Under the pieces are notes generated by a model, which worked only from the letters and a program-made list of their open reading frames with translations, made no database searches and was not told the DNA's origin. Below are positions 1 through 6,944 of a DNA stretch of 64,000 bases, piece by piece (the stretch's first letter is position 1; each line of letters begins with the position of its first letter). Position numbers and translations under genes: made by a program. This DNA comes from UBA935 sp031555615 (GTDB lineage Bacteria > Bacillota > Clostridia > Lachnospirales > Lachnospiraceae), in the NCBI GenBank assembly GCA_031555615.1, contig JAVBUF010000005.1:124001-188000 (forward strand), given 5' to 3'.

Positions 1-2
1 AA

Positions 3-815
3 ACACCGGAGTTTTGCGAAGGGCGTCTGGAAGCGGTAGCGGGGGTTGCAGATGAGCTATTATATGGATGGACTTGCCAGCTTTTGGAGGAAACCAGTGC
101 CTGTCTGAAGGTTATTACAGAATATGGTTATACAGGGTATGTGCGAAGAAAAGATATGGTGGTATATACCAGAAAGCAGGATGTACCCGAGCATATTCCG
201 ATTCGGTATGTTAACCGGAATTTTGTGGATATTCTCAGCATGCCCAAGGTGCAGGGAAAGGTGCTGATTACTTTGTACCGGGGGAGCTATGTCAGGGTTT
301 CGGATTCCTTTTTCAGTGAAGAAGGATGGGTAGAAGTAATCTTAAATAATGGCAATGTGGGCTATGTGCAAGGGGTTCTTTTGAAAGACCGGGAAGGTGA
401 AAAAGCGCCGGAAGAGGGCTTGTTTTCACAGGATATGGAGTTTCGCCGGGGGATAGTGAAAAGTGCCATGGCCTACCTGGGTGTACAGTACCGCTGGGGC
501 GGAAAAACGCCATTGGGGCTTGACTGTTCAGGGCTGGCCTTTATGAGTTATTTCGAAAACGGGATTTTTATTTTCCGCGATTCCCGAATCAAAGAAGGAT
601 ATCCCATAAAAAAGATTCCCAATCACATGATGGATAAGGGTGACCTGCTATATTTCCCCGGGCATGTGGCCATTTATATGGGAGATGGAAAGTACATTCA
701 TGCCACAGCCCATAAGGACAGTTATGGGGTGGTGGTAAACAGCCTCTATCCATGGGATAAGGAGTTCAGGGCGGATTTGTATGAAAAACTTTATGCAGTG
801 GGGAGCGTTTTTTAA
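3..815 (+). CDS. NlpC/P60 cell-wall hydrolase, 5'-truncated by window edge
   Basis: The frame is open from base 3, so the true start lies outside the window; 270 residues are visible. The C-terminal half is an NlpC/P60 cysteine peptidase domain, a family that cleaves peptidoglycan stem peptides outside the membrane. The catalytic Cys is in LDCSGL (about visible residue 175) and the His is in PGHVAIYMG, with a second His in KYIHAT. The first half, with short beta-rich stretches such as GWVEV and GYVQG, looks like bacterial SH3-type wall-binding repeats. A TTG at 84 could be taken as a start, but the family's N-terminal domain continues upstream of it. The exact bond cleaved cannot be told. Confidence 0.88.
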   Translation, partial: TPEFCEGRLEAVAGVADELLYGWTCQLLEETSACLKVITEYGYTGYVRRKDMVVYTRKQDVPEHIPIRYVNRNFVDILSMPKVQGKVLITLYRGSYVRVSDSFFSEEGWVEVILNNGNVGYVQGVLLKDREGEKAPEEGLFSQDMEFRRGIVKSAMAYLGVQYRWGGKTPLGLDCSGLAFMSYFENGIFIFRDSRIKEGYPIKKIPNHMMDKGDLLYFPGHVAIYMGDGKYIHATAHKDSYGVVVNSLYPWDKEFRADLYEKLYAVGSVF

Positions 816-860
816 ATAATTACTTGAAATATGGAAATACTGTTGCTGAGGTGATAAGAT

Positions 861-1025
861 ATGAAGAATAATCAGCAGACAGGTAAAAAAAATTCAGAAC
901 AAATGAACAGGCAGAAAAACCTGAATGAATTTAATAACGTAACCCAAAGCGTCAAACCTGAAAACCAGAATCAGCAGCATAATGTCAGGCAAGAAGGCAT
1001 AGGGCCGATAAATCAGCAGAGATAA
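861..1025 (+). CDS. Small hydrophilic Gln/Asn-rich protein (54 aa)
   Basis: This short ORF starts with ATG at 861, preceded by GAGGTGATAAG as ribosome binding site, and ends with TAA at 1023-1025. The 54 residues are almost entirely N, Q, K, E and R, with no Cys and no membrane segment, for example MKNNQQTGKK at the start and GPINQQR at the end. The composition resembles small spore or stress proteins of Clostridia, but I recognise no family, so no function is claimed. It follows the NlpC/P60 gene by 45 bases and could be cotranscribed with it. Confidence 0.5.
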   Translation: MKNNQQTGKKNSEQMNRQKNLNEFNNVTQSVKPENQNQQHNVRQEGIGPINQQR

Positions 1026-1130
1026 GAAAAAGGAATTTTTTACATGAACAGTGCCGGGATATATATCCTGGCACTAATCAGGTAACATACTGAATAGGAA
1101 TGAGAGCATCACGTGTATGGAAAATATTCG

Positions 1131-1164
1131 TAATGATAATGAAATATTCTGTCATAATGATAAT
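1131..1164. repeat. Two direct copies of TAATGATAAT
   Basis: The decamer TAATGATAAT occurs at 1131-1140 and again at 1155-1164, 24 bp apart, just upstream of the promoter of the 49-residue peptide gene. The spacing of about two helical turns would suit a pair of protein binding sites. The motif resembles half of a Fur-type box, but the match is partial. Confidence 0.3.
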
Positions 1165-1191
1165 TTTATTTGAAATGTTAGAAAATAATAC

Positions 1192-1220
1192 TTGACAGTA
1201 GTCAAAAAAAGGATAATAAT
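1192..1220 (+). promoter_or_regulatory. Sigma-A-type promoter for the 49-aa peptide gene
   Basis: TTGACA at 1192-1197 is followed after 17 bp by AATAAT at 1215-1220. Predicted transcription starts near 1227, about 45 bases before the ORF at 1272. Confidence 0.55.
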
Positions 1221-1271
1221 ATAAAACAACTTATTGGATGTCTGAGTGACAGTGATGGAGGAGTAGGGAAG

Positions 1272-1421
1272 ATGGCTGATAAATTAATAAATACAAAAAT
1301 CAATATGCCTTCTTTTAGCTGGGATGCAATTATCGCCCCCGGTTCTTTTGATCTGCTCCCCATTATCATGATATCACATTTAGACATCTGCCCCGATCCC
1401 AAAGCAAAGGGAAATACATAA
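1272..1421 (+). CDS. Orphan small peptide (49 aa), unknown function
   Basis: ATG at 1272 follows GGAGGA (nine-base spacing) and the frame ends in TAA at 1419-1421. The peptide begins MADKLINTKI, has a hydrophobic centre (FDLLPIIMI) and ends with one Cys in LDICPDPKAKGNT. It has its own promoter at 1192-1220 and a strong terminator at 1453-1485, so it is a complete small transcription unit. No signal peptide is evident. The class-I methyltransferase gene begins 100 bases downstream but beyond the terminator. I recognise no family; a peptide product or a short regulatory protein are both possible. Confidence 0.5.
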   Translation: MADKLINTKINMPSFSWDAIIAPGSFDLLPIIMISHLDICPDPKAKGNT

Positions 1422-1452
1422 TATAAATGTAGTTTTTTATATTAAAAGGTAG

Positions 1453-1485
1453 CCGGTGTCTGGATGCATACAGACACCGGTTTTT
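1453..1485 (+). terminator. Intrinsic terminator after the small peptide gene
   Basis: A perfect 10-bp stem CCGGTGTCTG (1453-1462) pairs with CAGACACCGG (1471-1480) around an 8-base loop and is followed by TTTTT. Confidence 0.85.
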
Positions 1486-1524
1486 GCTATGTGGGATTAA
1501 AGCGATTGAGAAGGAGGAGTGAAA

Positions 1525-2319
1525 ATGGAAGCAAATTATCTGGACCAGTATTACAATCAATATGAAGAAGAGGGCAGACTGCTTTACCGGCATGGACAGG
1601 TGGAATATATTACCACCATGAAATATATCCATAAGCTGGCACAAGATGCCATCAAGGAACAATACCGGATTTTGGAGGTGGGAGCAGGAACCGGAAGATA
1701 TTCGGTTACTCTGGCCCATGAGGGATATCAGGTAGATGCAGTGGAATTGATCGATCATAATCTGGATATTTTAAGGTCCAAAATACTGGAAACGGACCAC
1801 ATCGAGACCAGACAGGGCAACGCTCTGGACTTGTCGGTTTATGCTGATGAAACCTTTGACATGACCTTATTGTTAGGGCCGATGTATCATCTTATTGCGG
1901 AGGAAGACAGGAGGCAGGCCTTGCAGGAAGCGGTGCGGGTGACTAAAAAAGGTGGATACATTCTGACGGCATACTGTATGAATGAAGCATCAATAATTCA
2001 ATTTTGCTTTGCAAATAATTGTATACAGGAATATATGGCAAAGAATAAGATTTCCGAAGAATTTCATTGTATATCGGAACCCCAGGATCTGTTTGCGATG
2101 GTCAGAACGGAAGAAATAAAGAAGCTGGCGGAGGGACTGGGAACGGAACGGATATGCCTGGTTGCCGCCGATGGGGCTACCCAGTATATGCGAGAGCTAA
2201 TCGACCGGATGGATGATGAAGTATTTGACTTATGGATGCAGTACCACTTATCTATATGTGAAAGACAGGATTTAATCGGAGCAACCAATCACAGTTTGGA
2301 TATTTTACGAAAGGAGTAG
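1525..2319 (+). CDS. Class I SAM-dependent methyltransferase
   Basis: The 264-residue protein has the Rossmann-type methyltransferase fold. Motif I is ILEVGAGTGRYS (about residues 50-61), an acidic residue in DAVELID binds the SAM ribose, and a motif-IV-like stretch is MTLLLGPMYH. ATG at 1525 sits 7 bases after AAGGAGG (1511-1517); a GTG two codons upstream lies inside the ribosome binding site and is rejected. The substrate is not evident, since these proteins act on small molecules, RNA or protein. The stop is 3 bases before the following GNAT gene, so they form an operon with two acetyltransferase genes. Confidence 0.88.
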   Translation: MEANYLDQYYNQYEEEGRLLYRHGQVEYITTMKYIHKLAQDAIKEQYRILEVGAGTGRYSVTLAHEGYQVDAVELIDHNLDILRSKILETDHIETRQGNALDLSVYADETFDMTLLLGPMYHLIAEEDRRQALQEAVRVTKKGGYILTAYCMNEASIIQFCFANNCIQEYMAKNKISEEFHCISEPQDLFAMVRTEEIKKLAEGLGTERICLVAADGATQYMRELIDRMDDEVFDLWMQYHLSICERQDLIGATNHSLDILRKE

Positions 2320-2322
2320 CAT

Positions 2323-2877
2323 ATGAGAACACCAATATTAGAAACAGAACGACTGATCTTGAGACCTCTGCAAGTATCGGATGCAGAAGAAATATTTTGC
2401 AATTGGGCCACTGATCCGGAAGTGTCCCGGTTTATGTCATGGTCAGTGCATGAAAATATCGAGGTTACCAGAGAGTGGCTGAGAGAAACGGAGGAACACC
2501 TGGAGCTGGATACGGCCTATGACTGGGGATTTGAAAGAAAATTCGACCATACACTGATCGGCAGCGGCGGAATGTATTTTAATGAAGAGCGGAAGATGTT
2601 CATGATTGGTTACAATCTTATGAAATCCTGCTGGAATCAGGGCTATACCACCGAAGCAGTAAAAAGAATCCTGCGGTTTGCTGTTGAGGAAAGGAAGCAG
2701 GAGAGATTGTTTGCCTATCATGCCAAAGAAAATCCCAATTCCGGAAGGGTAATGGAGAAGGCCGGCTTTCACTATGTGAATGATACGGCATATGACAGCC
2801 TTGACGGAAAAAGGCATTTTGAAGCAAGAGAATATCTCTTTGAAAGGAAGGCAGGCAATGGAAGCAAAACGATATGA
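2323..2877 (+). CDS. GNAT N-acetyltransferase, RimJ/RimL type
   Basis: The 184-residue protein matches the RimJ/RimL branch of GNAT enzymes, which transfer an acetyl group from acetyl-CoA to an amine. Visible marks are the N-terminal strand ETERLILRPLQ, the acetyl-CoA region CWNQGYTTEAVKRIL (about residues 106-120) and the C-terminal NSGRVMEKAGF. It starts 3 bases after the methyltransferase stop and its last codons overlap the next gene. The substrate is unknown; antibiotic, ribosomal-protein or metabolite acetylation are all possible for this family. Confidence 0.88.
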   Translation: MRTPILETERLILRPLQVSDAEEIFCNWATDPEVSRFMSWSVHENIEVTREWLRETEEHLELDTAYDWGFERKFDHTLIGSGGMYFNEERKMFMIGYNLMKSCWNQGYTTEAVKRILRFAVEERKQERLFAYHAKENPNSGRVMEKAGFHYVNDTAYDSLDGKRHFEAREYLFERKAGNGSKTI

Positions 2878-3670
2878 ATATGGCGAAAACATAGTTGATA
2901 CAGAAATTTTTAAGGCAGATGAACTGACTTTCAATGTTTTGAAAAATATAGTGAATCAGAAAAGCCGGCTGGTGATAACCGATCACGAAAGATTTGTGAT
3001 TTGTCACTCCTGTGCCCCCTATCCGGTGTGGATATGGGTACCGGAGGATGTAACCGAGGGGGAACTGGAACATACATGGGAAATATTAAAAAAAGAATTT
3101 TCTTTTGCCGATGGATATGGGTTCAATACCAAGTATCGTGCCGCTGAATTTTATGTTAAAAGGAGCAGGGAAGAGGGAACAGGACTTGCCATAACCTTAC
3201 ATATGAGCGTCTATGACTGTCGGGAGACTATTTGTCCGGAAAGGAAACCGGAAGGCGGCATGGTTCTTCCTGTTACCGATGATTTACAGGATATGGCAGA
3301 TTTTATCTGGGAATTTAAGCAGGAAATCGGCGTCGATAAAGAAGAAAAGGAAGCATGCCGCAGTCATGCGGAAGCTTTGCTGGAAAGCGATGATTTTTAC
3401 CTCTGGAAGAATAGTCGGGGTGAGAATGTGGCAATGTGCTCTATTAATGCTGATGAGAAAACGGGCAGACTGGGGCTTGTTTACACGAAGCCCGGCGAGC
3501 GCCGAAAAGGGTATGGTGAATGGCTGGTCTATCAGGTGACGAATATAATCCGGGAAAGAGGTCTGCTGCCGGTTCTGTATGCAGATACGGAGTATTCGCC
3601 CTCCAATGGCTGTTATCTGAAGATCGGGTATACACTGCAGGGAAAATTATGTTCATTTGGGAAAGCATAA
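2858..3670 (+). CDS. GNAT family N-acetyltransferase
   Basis: ATG at 2858 follows AAGGAAGG and overlaps the previous gene by 20 bases, so translation is probably coupled. The 270-residue protein has a GNAT domain in its C-terminal third: the acetyl-CoA pyrophosphate loop ERRKGYGEWL, then NGCYLKIGY. The first 150 residues are less conserved and may form a second, degenerate GNAT-like domain. The frame stays open upstream to 2780 but there is no ribosome binding site there. The substrate is unknown. Confidence 0.82.
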   Translation: MEAKRYEYGENIVDTEIFKADELTFNVLKNIVNQKSRLVITDHERFVICHSCAPYPVWIWVPEDVTEGELEHTWEILKKEFSFADGYGFNTKYRAAEFYVKRSREEGTGLAITLHMSVYDCRETICPERKPEGGMVLPVTDDLQDMADFIWEFKQEIGVDKEEKEACRSHAEALLESDDFYLWKNSRGENVAMCSINADEKTGRLGLVYTKPGERRKGYGEWLVYQVTNIIRERGLLPVLYADTEYSPSNGCYLKIGYTLQGKLCSFGKA

Positions 3671-3680
3671 TGCAAGCTGC

Positions 3681-5066
3681 TTATTCCGTACCGTTTGATA
3701 CCACCCAATCCAGCCGCCTCACGATTTTTACCACATAAAGTATTGCCGGCATCAAGGGAAGCAGAGCAAACAGGGCGGAAGCAAACCACATCTTCAGTGC
3801 AACCTGCACTAAAAAGGTAATTGGAACAAATAATAGTGCGCAAACGAATACCGTTGCCGGAAGCATGACTGCGCCGGCCCATCCACGGCGGCCTATTCCT
3901 TCACCAAAAAGCAGATCAGTCAGCAAAAACAGCAGTGCCGGAACGGAAAACAAATAACTGCCTGCAAAGAAAAATAATGTCACTGCAGCCGGCAGAATCC
4001 CCATCAGCAACAAGCCAAAGATGCGTAGGGCTTTTCCTGCCGGCCTGCTGTTCTTATTGCGTACAGTAAAAACAATCAAAAGCAGTGCCAGGATAAACGG
4101 TACCATGCCCAAAATCCGTCCAAACCAGCCCGGCAGCACGACGATGCCGATCAGCGGAAGGGGAAAATAAAGTGCATCCTGAGTGTGACGAATGGCCGTC
4201 AGGTCAGCCTGGCCAAAATGTTCCCCCAGGGCTATCATCGTCTGATAATATTGCCAGGCGGTGTCTTTGTTCAGGTTTTCGATGTTGTCGCTGGGTTGAT
4301 GGTATGTTTCATCACCTTCAATCATAGCAAAATTCAATCCTTCATAACCGGCATTTTTAAATTCGCTGAAATCAGTGCCGTTAGGCATCAGCTCATAGAT
4401 GGCAGTGGCAATGGAAAGGGTAACCGGCTGCGGCACGCTGCCGGAAAAATGCTGCACCAGCCGGTAATCTCCGGCTGAAGTTTCAAACATCAGCAGTGCT
4501 CCGGCATTTCCTCTGGCTTCAAAATTAAACAGTACATCCACGCTATCGGCATAAGAAGGCTGGGTACGGACAAAATCCGCCGCTCCCAGCAGACCTTTTT
4601 CCTCACCGTCGGTATATAGAAAATATACATCATTGGCCGGCGGTTTGGCAGACATACGCGCCATCAACTCCAGCATACATGCCACCGCCAGTCCATCATC
4701 TGCCGCACCGGGGGCAGTACTGACGCTGTCATAATGAGAAACAAACATGGCAGTACCATGGGGGTCGGTGCCGTTTACTTTGATCAGAATATTATTCAAA
4801 TCCAGGAAATCAACCTTGAAGGGCAGCACCCGGACGGTTAGGCCAAGGGCTTGGGCTCTGCTGGTTATCATATCCCGCACCATCAGGTTTTCCGGGCTGC
4901 CGGCGGAGTGAGGAGCTGCGGTGATCGTTGTCAGATCCCGCAGAATATTCTCAAAGGCTTCGTCAGTGGTGGTGGGCCGGGAATCCGGCTTTATCTGTTT
5001 CAGCCCCACGGCTGTGCCCGCTGTTAGTACAACCAAAAGTATGATAAAATAGACAATTTTTCTCAT
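3681..5066 (-). CDS. M28 family zinc aminopeptidase with C-terminal membrane domain
   Basis: The 461-residue protein has one N-terminal membrane anchor (about residues 4-22), an extracytoplasmic M28 peptidase domain and several C-terminal membrane segments (about 305-450). Zinc-ligand motifs are visible: SHYDS, ADDG (bridging Asp), DGEEKG with the catalytic Glu, NFEARG and YHQPSD. M28 enzymes remove N-terminal amino acids from peptides. The fusion to a polytopic tail resembles the eukaryotic ERMP1-like arrangement. The start follows GAGGAGAAAATTAT. It converges on the GNAT gene with a 10-base gap. Confidence 0.9.
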   Translation of the reverse strand: MRKIVYFIILLVVLTAGTAVGLKQIKPDSRPTTTDEAFENILRDLTTITAAPHSAGSPENLMVRDMITSRAQALGLTVRVLPFKVDFLDLNNILIKVNGTDPHGTAMFVSHYDSVSTAPGAADDGLAVACMLELMARMSAKPPANDVYFLYTDGEEKGLLGAADFVRTQPSYADSVDVLFNFEARGNAGALLMFETSAGDYRLVQHFSGSVPQPVTLSIATAIYELMPNGTDFSEFKNAGYEGLNFAMIEGDETYHQPSDNIENLNKDTAWQYYQTMIALGEHFGQADLTAIRHTQDALYFPLPLIGIVVLPGWFGRILGMVPFILALLLIVFTVRNKNSRPAGKALRIFGLLLMGILPAAVTLFFFAGSYLFSVPALLFLLTDLLFGEGIGRRGWAGAVMLPATVFVCALLFVPITFLVQVALKMWFASALFALLPLMPAILYVVKIVRRLDWVVSNGTE

Positions 5067-5272
5067 ATAATTTTCTCCTCAACTGATATCAAAGACAATA
5101 TCAATTATAGCAAAATGAGGAGAGCTTGTCACTTATAAGGTTATTGTTCTTCCGCATTCATCCATGATATAATTTACTGAATCGGAATGGAGAGGAAAGC
5201 CATATGAATATACGTTTTCAGAGTCAGGCTATATTCACAGGGGATTAGTAGTGAAGAATCTAACGTGTAGTC

Positions 5273-5304
5273 AAAAGCCGTGACTTCAAGCGGTCACGGC
5301 TTTT
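5273..5304. terminator. Bidirectional intrinsic terminator
   Basis: A perfect 12-bp stem AAAAGCCGTGAC (5273-5284) pairs with GTCACGGCTTTT (5293-5304). Its A and T tracts allow it to act on either strand. It lies just downstream of the minus-strand helical-bundle gene. Confidence 0.75.
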
Positions 5305-5323
5305 ACTGGTATAAAATTTGTTG

Positions 5324-5758
5324 TTAAAGATATTGGCGGATATCCTCGGCCAGCTTTTCTTCCAGCTTAATTAATCGTTTGGTAATGTCTTTTGATTTTT
5401 CATCGGCGGCTTTATATTGATTCAGATATTCACTAAGGGATTTTACGCCCATGTTGCACCCATCTGTAATCAAATCGGCAATAGTACTGTCTGATTCATT
5501 CAGCACCAGTTTCATATTGGTTTTTATCCAGGACATTCCCTTTGCCATTGGATTAGGTTCTTTCCCTTCGTCATGAAATTCGTCCAGTAAAGTCTGTATT
5601 TCCGATTCTAATTTTTCATGTTTTTCTTTGCATTCATTTAAGAGTTGCTTGAAATGTTCATCAGAGACATATTTCAAAACATCATCAATTGATGTAACAC
5701 CCATTTTTATACCTGCATCACATTCTCGCAATAGTTTTATTGTATCCGGCTCAATCAT
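5324..5758 (-). CDS. Small helical-bundle protein, uncharacterised
   Basis: The 144-residue acidic protein is predicted almost entirely helical and contains an internal duplication: CDAGIKMGVTS (near residue 14) recurs as CNMGVKSLSEYL (near 103), each followed by a charged helix. This fits a pseudo-symmetric four-helix bundle of the ferritin-like/DUF2383 type, though the family assignment is tentative. ATG is preceded by AAGGAGCGG. Such proteins are common single-copy genes in Lachnospiraceae. Its upstream region faces the spoIIID promoter. Confidence 0.68.
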   Translation of the reverse strand: MIEPDTIKLLRECDAGIKMGVTSIDDVLKYVSDEHFKQLLNECKEKHEKLESEIQTLLDEFHDEGKEPNPMAKGMSWIKTNMKLVLNESDSTIADLITDGCNMGVKSLSEYLNQYKAADEKSKDITKRLIKLEEKLAEDIRQYL

Positions 5759-5890
5759 ATTTTTCCGCTCCTTATTTTATTATATATGATTAGTATGCCT
5801 TATTTTTACATTTATATAAGTTTTCTGAAAGGAATTCTGATAGATGGGGATATCGATTAATATTGGTATTCTTTTGCCATGAAAACAAAA

Positions 5891-5919
5891 GCATATTCTA
5901 TCCGTCCTTATCATACAAT
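5891..5919 (+). promoter_or_regulatory. Sigma-E-type mother-cell promoter of spoIIID
   Basis: GCATATT (5891-5897), a 14-bp spacer and CATACAAT (5912-5919) agree at every position with the B. subtilis sigma-E consensus as I know it (KMATATT, 14-15 bp, CATACAHT). spoIIID is a sigma-E gene in B. subtilis. Transcription would start near 5926, with the ribosome binding site GAGGG at 5936-5940. Confidence 0.75.
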
Positions 5920-5946
5920 GTAAAAAATGTATAATGAGGGACTTTT

Positions 5947-6078
5947 TTGAAGGATTATATTGAAGAGCGAGCAATGAATATCGCTAATTATATTATTGAC
6001 AACAATGCCACCGTACGGCAGACCGCGAAACAGTTTGGTATATCTAAATCAACAGTACATATGGGTGTAACAAAATAG
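5947..6078 (+). pseudogene. spoIIID: spoIIID, 5' half (gene split by a DNA element)
   Basis: The frame TTG (5947) to TAG (6076-6078) gives 43 residues. The first 38 align without gaps to the start of SpoIIID, the DNA-binding regulator that acts in the mother cell between sigma-E and sigma-K: KDYIEERAMNIANYI, then TVRQTAKQFGISKSTVH. Agreement ends exactly at His38 (CAT at 6058-6060); the last five residues, MGVTK, are encoded by the inserted element. The break falls inside the helix-turn-helix, so this fragment should be inactive. The start is chosen from GAGGG at 5936-5940. The remainder of the gene is at 11522-11671, in frame with this part once the intervening DNA is removed. Confidence 0.9.
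6057..6061. repeat. Left attachment core (attL) ACATA
   Basis: The pentamer ACATA at 6057-6061 recurs at 11518-11522. Joining the flanks at this pentamer restores spoIIID in frame (His38-Lys39). Bases on either side differ between the two sites, so the crossover must lie within these five bases. Confidence 0.8.
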
Positions 6079-6114
6079 AAATGTTTTTCGTAGAGGTAAA
6101 ATAAGAAAAATAAC

Positions 6115-6156
6115 AATTACCGCCCGCTTTGCAACAACGCAGAGCTGGCGGTAATT
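6115..6156 (-). terminator. Minus-strand intrinsic terminator
   Basis: AATTACCGCC (6115-6124) pairs perfectly with GGCGGTAATT (6147-6156). On the minus strand the stem is followed by a T-rich stretch. It lies just downstream of the Fic remnant and probably served that gene. Confidence 0.65.
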
Positions 6157-6196
6157 TGCTGTGTGCTTGAACTGGCAGATTGGTTATCTGGTTGTG

Positions 6197-6466
6197 TTAC
6201 GTATCCTTACGAAGTATCGCCAGATACTCTTCATAGGCAAAACTGCGTTCACGCTTACTGTTACCCACCTGAACAAGCATGCCCAACGATAACAGCTTCT
6301 TCACAGCGGTGGAGGAGGTGTTGTAGGAGCTATCCAGTGCAGCGGCACTTTTTTTGATGTCGATAATCGGTGTTTGCTCTAAGTGGGCGAACAGCTTTTT
6401 TAAAATACCTGTCCTGGTGTCCTCTGCTGAAGGGTGCCCTGAGAATAACCCAACTGTGCGCTGGGT
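6197..6466 (-). pseudogene. Remnant of a Fic-family protein (C-terminal wing)
   Basis: Read on the minus strand, this frame ends in TAA (6197-6199) and encodes about 85 residues that resemble the C-terminal winged-helix region of Fic-domain proteins: GILKKLFAHLEQTPIIDI, STAVKKLLSLGMLVQV and the typical ending RSFAYEEYLAIL. A stop at 6467-6469 closes the frame upstream. A second minus-strand frame nearby reads NLKPSAQLG, suggesting an old frameshift. The catalytic Fic motif (HPFxxGNGR) is absent from the window, so this is a decayed toxin or AMPylase-type gene. The assignment rests on the C-terminal tail only. Confidence 0.55.
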
Positions 6467-6637
6467 TTAAGATTGTAGTCAATAAGCCGAGTGCATATTC
6501 CCGATGGTCATATTCTCCTTATTGTCTGTAGAAAAATAAAAATCCAGAGCCATGAGCATCTTATATATCCATATCGCTGAAGCGATACGGTTGTTTTTTG
6601 GGTGTATCATTTACAGTCGATACAAAAGAGCAAAAAC

Positions 6638-6803
6638 ATCTAAGAACGAGGAGCTTCCGCATGGCGAAAACAAAGTTGAATTTTCGCTTTCATAATCCGA
6701 ATACGGCGGAAGAAATCGTCGGATATATAGCTAAGATTTTTCTTGAAGTTAATAAAACCAAACTGGAACATATTTTACAGGAACATATTGAACAGATATG
6801 TGA
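6638..6803 (+). repeat. Direct repeat, left copy, covering the 54-aa gene
   Basis: About 165 bp, beginning ATCTAAGAAC, is closely similar to 8325-8491. Both copies contain a small gene and its ribosome binding region, and together they bracket the ATPase gene. Confidence 0.75.
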
Positions 6804-6825
6804 AGAGAAAAAGAACATTGCCTAA
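6661..6825 (+). CDS. Small element-encoded protein (54 aa), paralogue of the gene at 8349
   Basis: ATG at 6661 lies 10-16 bases after GAGGAG. The protein starts MAKTKLNFRFHNPN and continues with an amphipathic helix (YIAKIFLEVNKTKLEHIL) and an acidic, Glu/Lys-rich end. A longer frame from 6598 exists but lacks a ribosome binding site, and the paralogue starts at the matching Met. From memory, small proteins with this HNPN N-terminus occur near recombinase genes in Clostridia. Size and location make a recombination directionality factor a reasonable but untested guess. It is not a membrane or secreted protein. Confidence 0.72.
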   Translation: MAKTKLNFRFHNPNTAEEIVGYIAKIFLEVNKTKLEHILQEHIEQICEEKKNIA

Positions 6826-6893
6826 AGCTGCAATTGGAATGAAGATACAGATGGTTACGGAAGAGATAATATGTAGAATTTCAAGTATAAATG

Positions 6894-6922
6894 TTGACAT
6901 ATCAGCATAATATAGTTATAAT
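6894..6922 (+). promoter_or_regulatory. Consensus sigma-A promoter of the ATPase gene
   Basis: TTGACA (6894-6899), a 17-bp spacer and TATAAT (6917-6922) match the vegetative consensus exactly. Transcription should start near 6929, giving a leader of only about 16 bases. Confidence 0.88.
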
Positions 6923-6944
6923 AAGTGTGAGGTAAAAACATTTT

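Noticed and set aside
5204..5248. 14-codon ORF (MNIRFQSQAIFTGD) after GGAGAGG
   Set aside because: It has a fair ribosome binding site and a TATAAT upstream, but it is too short to judge and lies beside a terminator. It may be a gene stump.
6163..6357. Plus-strand 64-residue ORF in the Fic remnant region
   Set aside because: It has no ribosome binding site and no sensible composition, and the minus strand of the same bases encodes recognisable Fic-like sequence.
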